Shown here piece after piece: positions 38,490-45,840 of a stretch of DNA of 64,000 nucleotides (positions are counted from its first letter, which is position 1; each line of letters starts with the position of its first letter). A program made the translations under genes and the position numbers. Origin of the DNA: UBA12191 sp009937185. GTDB taxonomy: Bacteria; Planctomycetota; UBA8108; UBA1146. The notes under the pieces are model-generated. The model ran no database searches and had not been told where the DNA came from. It was given only the letters and a program-made list of their open reading frames with translations. Where the stretch lies: assembly GCA_938075155.1 (NCBI GenBank), contig CALJGL010000006.1, positions 44,030-108,029 of the forward strand. The letters run 5' to 3'.

Positions 38490-39827
38490 ATGACATCCAC
38501 CAGATTGCATCCTCTCATTCAGCATCTTCGACGCTTCTTCCAAGGAGCTGTCCCGTTGATCTTCATGATCCTTGTGACGACAAATGCTTCGGATCCATGG
38601 CCTGTCTATGGCGAGACACCTGCAGCAGCCAGTGCGCCGCCGCGACAAGTCTGGAACAAACTTGATAACGGACTTCAATTCGGTTCTCTGCCCTTGCCAT
38701 CCGTTCTCTCGGAATCGGAACAACGCGCCATCATTATTACGAGCTGGAATATCGGTTGGGCACATGACGGCCCTCAGGAATCAGGGCTCGCACTTTTGTC
38801 CGCAGAACTTCTCAGTCGTGCTTTTTCTTCAGAGGCGGCTTCCACCGAAGTTCGATCGGGATACTTGCGGACTTGGTGGGTTGAAAAAGTAGCCCCCAAA
38901 GACGTGCTCAAACATCTGGAAATGATTTCCAAAAGACTGACGGAACCCTTGAAAGACGAAGCTTTACTTGCGGAAGTAAAACGAATGCTTCTAGGGCAAC
39001 AGAAAAAAATCGTTTCAAAAAGTGTTCCAACTCTCAACCACCGGATTCAAGACCGCATCACACCTTTGAGGGCTGGCTCTTGGGGGCAACTCCAAGTCGA
39101 AAAAATAGACCTCGCCCGAATCAACAAATTCATACAATCCAAATTCACTGCGGCCAATGTGCATATCGCCATCGTCGGCCCTCATGACCCCGCACCCACT
39201 CTCGTCTTTGCAAATCGAACACTCGCGCTGGCGACTCAAGGGGTCGTCAATCAATTACCCGTCGTCAGAGCACCGGTCTTCGGCGAAATCGGGATCAAAA
39301 GAGATACAAGTGGACTTCCGGGTGCGATCATTCGGAGTTGGCGAATTCCTATGCCAGGCAGTTTCGACTCTCTGTCCTTGGGAATCTTCATCCCCCGACT
39401 CATCCAGATCCTTGGCAAAGAGACCGTTCACTGGAATCCTTCTGTTGATCCCGATCTTCTCACTATCCAATTACCCATTGAGGCGACAGATGCTGAAACT
39501 GAAATAAGAATTCTCGCCGCACGAGCACGCCTAGATGCTGCAATAGCATTTGGATTAAAAGCGGACATGACCGCTGCGGACCTCACGCTTGCGAGGAAAT
39601 CTATGGGTGCAACATTGGGTATTTCTCGAGTTCACGATGAAGAATCGATGATCAACCCACAAGGTGCAGCCGAAGCACTCATGCTGCGAAAACTTCACAA
39701 CATTGACGAGCGAAAACAAAGTAATGAATTTGGCCGAAACCCGGCGAGCCAAATGTCGAATCTTCAAATGAATTATATTTCACAAAGCTTATCTGTGACT
39801 GGGATTGTAGTTCCTATCAAGAGGTGA
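38490..39827 (+). CDS. M16-like exported protein without zinc motif
   Basis: The order of elements fits an M16 peptidase half: WNKLDNGLQFGSLPL, ITSWNIGWAHDGPQESGLALLSAELL, then LKDEALLAEVKRML. Next comes DLARINKFIQSKFTAANVHIAIVGPHD, the usual linker to the second domain. The expected HxxEH is replaced by LLSAE, so it cannot bind zinc in the normal way. Bacterial M16 enzymes often pair an active and an inactive subunit; here both genes of the pair look inactive. The ATG at 38490 has GGAG seven to eight nt upstream, and a hydrophobic segment (AVPLIFMILVTTN) suggests export or anchoring. Confidence 0.55.
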   Translation: MTSTRLHPLIQHLRRFFQGAVPLIFMILVTTNASDPWPVYGETPAAASAPPRQVWNKLDNGLQFGSLPLPSVLSESEQRAIIITSWNIGWAHDGPQESGLALLSAELLSRAFSSEAASTEVRSGYLRTWWVEKVAPKDVLKHLEMISKRLTEPLKDEALLAEVKRMLLGQQKKIVSKSVPTLNHRIQDRITPLRAGSWGQLQVEKIDLARINKFIQSKFTAANVHIAIVGPHDPAPTLVFANRTLALATQGVVNQLPVVRAPVFGEIGIKRDTSGLPGAIIRSWRIPMPGSFDSLSLGIFIPRLIQILGKETVHWNPSVDPDLLTIQLPIEATDAETEIRILAARARLDAAIAFGLKADMTAADLTLARKSMGATLGISRVHDEESMINPQGAAEALMLRKLHNIDERKQSNEFGRNPASQMSNLQMNYISQSLSVTGIVVPIKR

Positions 39828-39872
39828 CTACTTATAACTGATCAGCATACATACTGTCAGTTCATCGATAAG

Positions 39873-41366
39873 TTATCCCAGTTCCCGAAGTCTTTCATAA
39901 GCCGCCTTCACATGCTCAAAACGCGTTTGCGTTCCACCAAAACAAAAGCGGATGATTCTTTCGCCCTCTACCAATGTTGAAGTCACAGACATTTCACCCT
40001 GCTCATTTATAAGCTCAGCGATTTTTTCTGTCTGCTCATTCCCAGAATTATGAGCCACGCAAACAAGATTCATCGTTCTGAGATGTGTTATTCGCCAATT
40101 GGAATCTTGAAGAACTTGATTTTCAAACCACTGCGCCCATTCGAGATGCTCTGCTATTAATTCCTTTAACCCTTGAGCGCCATAACTCCTCATTACGAAC
40201 CACAGCTTTAAAGCTCTAAATCTTCGACCGAGAGGAATATGCCAATCTCTGTAATCAATGACATTCCCTGATTCAGTCGCGGCATTCCGAAGATATTCAG
40301 GGAGCACACTGAGAGACTTCACTAAGGTCTTCTTGTCCTTCACCCAAAACGCGTTGCAGTCGAATCCGACAAACATCCACTTGTGTGGATTAAAGGTGAA
40401 GGAGTCTGCCTCTTGCACTCCCTCGTGTATCCAACGCATTTCTGGAACTATCGCCGCTGTGCCCGCATGTGCTGAATCTACATGCAGCCAAATACTATAT
40501 CTCTGACACACCGCTGCCATTTCTTTGACCTGATCAACTGCCGTTGTAGCAGTTGTGCCCACCGTTGCCACAGCCATCGTTGGCAGACATCCCGCTTCTA
40601 AATCCATCTGCACTTGTTTTTCAAAAGCACCGACATCTATTCTCAGTTTTCCATCCGTGGGAATCGTACGAAACTGTTCACTTCCGAGTCCCGCTATTCG
40701 AACCGACTTTTCGATGGAAGAGTGCGTTTGGCCTGACGCATATACCGTCATCTTTTTATCGACACCATTTCGGTCGACGTCAAATCCAGAAGCTCTTTCC
40801 CGAGCAGCAATCAATGCACATAAAGTTGCACTCGAGGCGGTATCTTGGATCACGCCTCCACCTTCACCTGAGGAATGAAATTCCTGCGGCAATCCCAGTA
40901 AGTCTAGAAGCCAATCCATCATTCGGGTTTCTACTTCGGTACATGCAGGACTTGTTTGCCAAAGCATGCCCTGAACGGCGAGTCCAGAACTCAAAATATC
41001 TGCTGCAAGAGATGGCCCGGAGGTGTTGGCATTAAAAAATGCAAACCAAGACGGGTGCTGCCAATGAGTCAAGCCTGGCATGACGAGTTGATCCATATCC
41101 TGCAAAATCTCATCAAATGTTTCGCCGGCCATAGGGGCTTTCTCAGGTAAGTCTGAAAATATCTGTCCGGGCTCAACATTCGAATACACTCTTCGGGATT
41201 CAATCCCTTCCAAATAATCAACAACCCAATCCACGGCCTTATGGGCATTCTTGCGCACTTCGTCTGGATTCCAGTGGTGTTTCTCTGAGGGCGATTCCAT
41301 CAGGGCCTCTTTCATGAGTGACGAGTCTGAGACCTGATTGGAAAACAGGGAATGGTCCCTCGCCAT
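39873..41366 (-). CDS. PLP-dependent group II decarboxylase (aromatic-L-amino-acid decarboxylase family)
   Basis: The lysine that binds pyridoxal phosphate lies in FTFNPHKWMFVGFDC (about residue 320). Other family blocks are LTHWQHPSWFAFF, ILSSGLAVQGMLWQTSPACTELE-like, GVIQDTASSATLCALIAARE and WLHVDSAHAGTAAI. The 497-residue length fits aromatic amino-acid decarboxylases, which convert Trp, Tyr, DOPA or Phe to amines. The ATG at 41366 is used; internal ATGs at residues 18 and 23 are possible. The gene stands alone and is divergent from the ClpX-like gene. The substrate is not predictable from sequence alone. Confidence 0.9.
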   Translation of the reverse strand: MARDHSLFSNQVSDSSLMKEALMESPSEKHHWNPDEVRKNAHKAVDWVVDYLEGIESRRVYSNVEPGQIFSDLPEKAPMAGETFDEILQDMDQLVMPGLTHWQHPSWFAFFNANTSGPSLAADILSSGLAVQGMLWQTSPACTEVETRMMDWLLDLLGLPQEFHSSGEGGGVIQDTASSATLCALIAARERASGFDVDRNGVDKKMTVYASGQTHSSIEKSVRIAGLGSEQFRTIPTDGKLRIDVGAFEKQVQMDLEAGCLPTMAVATVGTTATTAVDQVKEMAAVCQRYSIWLHVDSAHAGTAAIVPEMRWIHEGVQEADSFTFNPHKWMFVGFDCNAFWVKDKKTLVKSLSVLPEYLRNAATESGNVIDYRDWHIPLGRRFRALKLWFVMRSYGAQGLKELIAEHLEWAQWFENQVLQDSNWRITHLRTMNLVCVAHNSGNEQTEKIAELINEQGEMSVTSTLVEGERIIRFCFGGTQTRFEHVKAAYERLRELG

Positions 41367-41472
41367 GGAGATTCTTCAAAACTAAGGATCTTTTCGAAAT
41401 GATCAATCCATCAGTGCGGCGTGCACCCGGATTGTATAAACTGAAGCCTCATCATGCAGAAAGAGGTTCGCA

Positions 41473-42867
41473 ATGACGCCAAGATCGACTTTCCCAGACC
41501 CCATGGAGATCTGGAATCATCTGGAACAGCATGTCCGTGGTCAAGAACACGCCAAAAGAGAGATTGCCGTCGCTGCCTACAATCACTATCTGAATCAACA
41601 TCTGTTCCCTGAAATTAGTCCTGTGGGACAACATCTCCTACTCGCGGGCCCCGAGGGCGTTGGTAAAACATTCCTCGTCAGAAAAACCGCAGACTTCTTG
41701 GGAATCCCGTGGATTCATGTCGATGCCTCTTCTCTTGTGCAACCCGCACTATCTGGACAAGCACTCCAAGGCATCACCGATGCTCTACTTCACAAAACTG
41801 GCGGCGACCTCAAATTGGCGCAACACGGGATCGTACTCATCGATCGACTTGATCATTGCCTTAGGAGTAGTTCTTCGCCAGGAGACCCAGGCATCGCAGT
41901 ACAAGATGCCATCGTCACCCTGATGGACGGTGTGGTGCTTCGCCACAAAGAAGAACCGGTTCGCCAATTAGACACTTCAAGATTGTTGTTTATTTGCAGT
42001 GGAAATTTCGATTGGCTACAAGCGGTTGTCACAGATCGTCTCGATGAAAACTCGAAAATAGGGTTCCAGATCGACGAAGATCCGACTGAGTCTACTCATA
42101 TTCGCGATCTCATTCAAAAATCAGACCTGGTCGCCTTGGGCTTAGGGGAAGAACTCGCATCCCGTTTCAATAAGGTCTCGATACTCAATCAATTGACCAC
42201 GGAAGATCTAGTTCATCTTCTCAAGGAAATGAAGGACGGGGCCCTCCCTCAAAAAATACATTTTTGGGCCACTCACGGTATTGAGCTCAACTTCACCGAG
42301 GACGCACTCGCCGCCATTGCAGAAAAAGCCCAAGAGGCTGGAGATGGGGCAAGAGGGTTATCAGGGGTTCTCGAAAAAGTCCTAGATCCGATTGACCATC
42401 TGATTGTTGCTATCGCTAAACAAGGCGTCCACAGAGTCGAATTCACAAGAGAACACATCGAAACAGGATCTTCACCGATAAGGATCACAAAAGCAGACGC
42501 AAATAAGGATCAAAATGTGGATCTCTTACTAGAATCTGTATGGTCTGAATTTCAATCTCTACCTTCAAAGGATGACAATTTCATTCCTATTGAATCCGCG
42601 ATTCAAGCGATGCCGTTGACGAATGTCATCGCAGCACTCGAGCAACTTGAACTTTCCATGGGTCGCCTCTCCTTAACTTCTGAACAAGATAAAACATGGA
42701 GAGCTATCAGGCGTGAACACGCAGGAGAAGGTCATAGAGTTTTGTTACAACTACTCGCTAGGGTACAGCAGGCTAATGCGTCACTCTCCTACTTGTGCGA
42801 TTCCATTCAGAAATCTTCTGGGGATCTATTAGCAGCTCTCAAAAGACTTGAAGACTCCCAAAGATAA
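41473..42867 (+). CDS. Divergent ClpX-like AAA+ ATPase with altered active site
   Basis: The domain order is that of ClpX without the zinc-binding N-domain: HVRGQEHAKREIAVAAYNHYL, Walker A AGPEGVGKTF, Walker B VLIDRLDHC, LFICSGNFDWLQAVV, KIGFQ (the IGF loop position that docks ClpP), GLGEELASRFNKV and sensor-2 GDGARGL. Two key elements differ. The Walker B glutamate of DE is Arg, and the aromatic pore loop (YVG in ClpX) reads LSG. The last 110 residues are an extra helical region. ATP hydrolysis and substrate threading are therefore doubtful. A strong terminator follows the gene. Confidence 0.8.
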   Translation: MTPRSTFPDPMEIWNHLEQHVRGQEHAKREIAVAAYNHYLNQHLFPEISPVGQHLLLAGPEGVGKTFLVRKTADFLGIPWIHVDASSLVQPALSGQALQGITDALLHKTGGDLKLAQHGIVLIDRLDHCLRSSSSPGDPGIAVQDAIVTLMDGVVLRHKEEPVRQLDTSRLLFICSGNFDWLQAVVTDRLDENSKIGFQIDEDPTESTHIRDLIQKSDLVALGLGEELASRFNKVSILNQLTTEDLVHLLKEMKDGALPQKIHFWATHGIELNFTEDALAAIAEKAQEAGDGARGLSGVLEKVLDPIDHLIVAIAKQGVHRVEFTREHIETGSSPIRITKADANKDQNVDLLLESVWSEFQSLPSKDDNFIPIESAIQAMPLTNVIAALEQLELSMGRLSLTSEQDKTWRAIRREHAGEGHRVLLQLLARVQQANASLSYLCDSIQKSSGDLLAALKRLEDSQR

Positions 42868-42886
42868 CCCTCCAAAATCTTAATTA

Positions 42887-42924
42887 AAAAGAGCCTGCTT
42901 TCGATCAAGAAAGCAGGCTCTTTT
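42887..42924. terminator. Bidirectional intrinsic terminator
   Basis: A perfect 16-bp stem (42887-42902 with 42909-42924) and a 6-nt loop is flanked by A and T tracts. It sits between the convergent ends of the ClpX-like (+) and metzincin (-) genes and should work in both directions. Confidence 0.92.
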
Positions 42925-42938
42925 ATTTTAGAGGTACC

Positions 42939-45602
42939 TTAGAAGTTACAATCTAACGAATCCGGTGTCGGGTCTATTCCGGCATTCGGGAAGGGCGCCG
43001 GAGGCGCCGCTCCACCAGAGAACAAGAACTGAAGTATCGCCACCGCATCTGCAATATCATTAGACCCATCGTCATTCGTGTCCATGGCGTCGAGGCAATC
43101 TGAAGGAAGTCCGCTGAACAGGAAGTTCAGTGCAAAGACTGCATCGGCAACATTGACTGCGAGGTCGCCGTTACCGTCTCCTCGGATAAACGAATTTGCA
43201 CCCACTGTAATTATTCCGTCTTCCAGAAGTGGAGGAACAGCGTTTCCAGATGGATCTACCAGAATGTTTTCTGAAGGAGGAGTTGCCGGTCCCACTCCAT
43301 TCGCCATAGCGACGATGATCTGATCTCCCACCGGAATGTTTGGCTGAATGACATATTCTGCTGTTGCTAAAACAGTCTGATCAGATGGCGGAATGGTAAT
43401 AGTTCCCTGGAAGCTCAATATCGCTCCCAATGTCCACCAGCCTCCATCGACTCCTAAGTCGTTGTTGAAGGAAGGCTGAAAGAAATCTGCACCGACAGCA
43501 ACGCTACCATCACTGGTAATGGCTGAAACAATGAGATCGCTCGCGTCGAAATCTACCGAAAGTGAATACCCCGCTAACGTGGAGTCATGATCAGCACTGA
43601 TCGTGACGCCAATCAATGCCCCAGGCGCACCCTCAGCACTGTCATGGATAATGTATTCCTCAGTATAGAGGAATCCGGGATCTAACAGATCGCTCCCTGA
43701 TGCCTGGCTCGCAATCAAAGCAACAAACCCAGGAGTGGAGGATGCTGGTACGTTTCCAACAAGCTGGGTTGAGCTGACGAATGAAAGATTATCGACCACG
43801 GAGTTACCGATCAATATCACGACATCTTGAGTGAAGTTTTGTCCTGAAATGGTAACAAATGCTCCACCTGCAGTTGAACCATCCGCCGGAGTGATACCTG
43901 TGATCAAAGGCGGATCCAATGTCGGGGGAGGTCCGTTGGTAATACTGACATCGTCAATATACCAGTTGTCATTTGTTTCATTTGTTTCGGTGAGAAATTT
44001 CAACCGAAAATTATTGTGTCTAGCATTCGGCGGCAATGGATATGTTTGGGTCACGAAAGATCCCGGAGCTCCTCCAGCCGAAACAATGCGATCCAATTCT
44101 TGCCAAAGTAATGATGAGTTTAGGTATTCGACAACTAACTCTTCTCCGGCTTCGACCCCGGAATGGTTCGTATAAAATTGCAGCGTCGGAACGGTGCCGC
44201 CCAACAGAATAAAATTGGACCGGACTTCATCATATTGATAAATGTTTCCGCCCCCCCTATTCAGCTGGAGCGATGCAGGGCCACTCGGCTCTCCTTGCCC
44301 CTGACTGCTCACGATTCCTCCTTCGTTGTAGATCCAACGATTGGAGTCAACTCCACCGGCCGGAAACTCGTCTAAGAAAGGGAGTGCAAGAGCCGGAGTT
44401 TGCGTGGAGAGGCAATTTCTTGAATTTCGGTATGAGACGATTTGGCTGATGGGCGAGGCTGTGAAAGACAGCGGATTAACGCCGTTACAGCCACTCAATA
44501 CTGAACACATAATTCGGCATGAGCCTTGGCTGTCACAATGGGAAGCAGCCCAATTATGGCCTAGTTCGTGCGCCGTCAATGCGATTCTGCGACTGAATAC
44601 GTTACTAAATCTCGACTGTGACAAACCATATGCATTGTTTGTGCAAATGTCTGCTAACTGAGCGATGCCAATAGTTCCACCATTGATGTTTACACCCGTA
44701 AAGAAATGAGCAACATCGCGTTGGATTTGGTTCTCTGGAGCAGTGCTCCAGGTGTTATCGAACAAGTTCAGCAAAGATCCCGCATCGGCTTGAGTTCCAT
44801 ACGGATCAGCACTCGTAGTTCTTACAATAATCACCGTGATCTCATAAGAGATAGATATCGCCAAATCTTCATAGACGTCCTCGACGGAGTTCATCACATT
44901 TTCGATATCTGCAACCGTGTTATTAACGTTGCTATTATTTGCTTGGAAGTATTCGAAATCAGAATCAATCCCGATTTCCGTCAGAAAGAATGTGGTTCCA
45001 AAACTTTGTGTTTGTGTACCAGTCCCCCTTGTTGGGGGTGCTGACATGCCCGTGGTCCCACACGTTTCTCCGCGATCTATCACGTCTTTGGAATCCACGA
45101 TCACGTGCCAATCGGCAGCGCCTACGTATCCTCCTTCGGAGGCTGGCATCAATGAGAATATGTGCCCATCTATCGTAATCATTGCGGTCATTTCAGAACC
45201 GTTAAAACTACCTGTGACAGATGAATTCGGCCACTCCAAGACAACTCCTCGACGAGTATAGATCGGAGGAGCGGGATGAGGCACTGGGCCGGAACCGTCA
45301 TCAACTAGGAGTTGGAATCGATCACTGCGTAAACTATGCGGCTGCATACTCAATGTCACATCGCCATACCCTGGCAGTGGAACTTCGACGATCAACTCCC
45401 CATCGATAAAGAGAGTGTGCTCGAGTCTGAATGGGTATGAATCTCTCACATCAAATTCGGCGGACAAATCCGCAGAAACAGGATCTGAACTCGAAAGAGA
45501 ATCTTGTGCAGAGCTGACGGATGCACTCAATATCAAGAGCGTAAACATCAAACAGATGCCCATTTTATTATTTTGGCATACTTTTCTGAAAAACACGTTC
45601 AT
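42939..45602 (-). CDS. Exported metzincin protease (reprolysin-like) with IPT/TIG, cohesin-like and dockerin-like modules
   Basis: The zinc motif TAHELGHNWAASHC (about residue 345) is the metzincin HExxHxxGxxH type, with a downstream Met-turn candidate in CRIMCSVLSGC. This resembles M12B/reprolysin enzymes. After the catalytic domain come a beta-sandwich, an IPT/TIG domain (LITGITPADGSTAGGAFVTISG), a cohesin-like module (GVTISADHDSTLAGYSLSVDFD) and the two-unit Asp-rich tail ending TPDSLDCNF. The ATG at 45602 has GGGATTGGG directly upstream; a TTG at 45617 is weaker. The protease is exported and probably cell-surface. Confidence 0.85.
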   Translation of the reverse strand: MNVFFRKVCQNNKMGICLMFTLLILSASVSSAQDSLSSSDPVSADLSAEFDVRDSYPFRLEHTLFIDGELIVEVPLPGYGDVTLSMQPHSLRSDRFQLLVDDGSGPVPHPAPPIYTRRGVVLEWPNSSVTGSFNGSEMTAMITIDGHIFSLMPASEGGYVGAADWHVIVDSKDVIDRGETCGTTGMSAPPTRGTGTQTQSFGTTFFLTEIGIDSDFEYFQANNSNVNNTVADIENVMNSVEDVYEDLAISISYEITVIIVRTTSADPYGTQADAGSLLNLFDNTWSTAPENQIQRDVAHFFTGVNINGGTIGIAQLADICTNNAYGLSQSRFSNVFSRRIALTAHELGHNWAASHCDSQGSCRIMCSVLSGCNGVNPLSFTASPISQIVSYRNSRNCLSTQTPALALPFLDEFPAGGVDSNRWIYNEGGIVSSQGQGEPSGPASLQLNRGGGNIYQYDEVRSNFILLGGTVPTLQFYTNHSGVEAGEELVVEYLNSSLLWQELDRIVSAGGAPGSFVTQTYPLPPNARHNNFRLKFLTETNETNDNWYIDDVSITNGPPPTLDPPLITGITPADGSTAGGAFVTISGQNFTQDVVILIGNSVVDNLSFVSSTQLVGNVPASSTPGFVALIASQASGSDLLDPGFLYTEEYIIHDSAEGAPGALIGVTISADHDSTLAGYSLSVDFDASDLIVSAITSDGSVAVGADFFQPSFNNDLGVDGGWWTLGAILSFQGTITIPPSDQTVLATAEYVIQPNIPVGDQIIVAMANGVGPATPPSENILVDPSGNAVPPLLEDGIITVGANSFIRGDGNGDLAVNVADAVFALNFLFSGLPSDCLDAMDTNDDGSNDIADAVAILQFLFSGGAAPPAPFPNAGIDPTPDSLDCNF

Positions 45603-45840
45603 CCCAATCCCTTTCAAATGTCCCGATTAAGACCCTGGCGAGGTGAGGAAGAGCCTCCCTCAGCGATGACACTCCGACGATCAATAAGACGGAGATGCAT
45701 GGATCTCAATAATCTCACTCAGCAAACCCAGACTCAGGAGACAGGTTACGATGTTATCTCTCCTAAACCTCAAAGACAAGAATCATGAGGCCCTAGGTCA
45801 CAAGATAATCCCTAACCCCAGAGGCTACATTACCTGTCAT

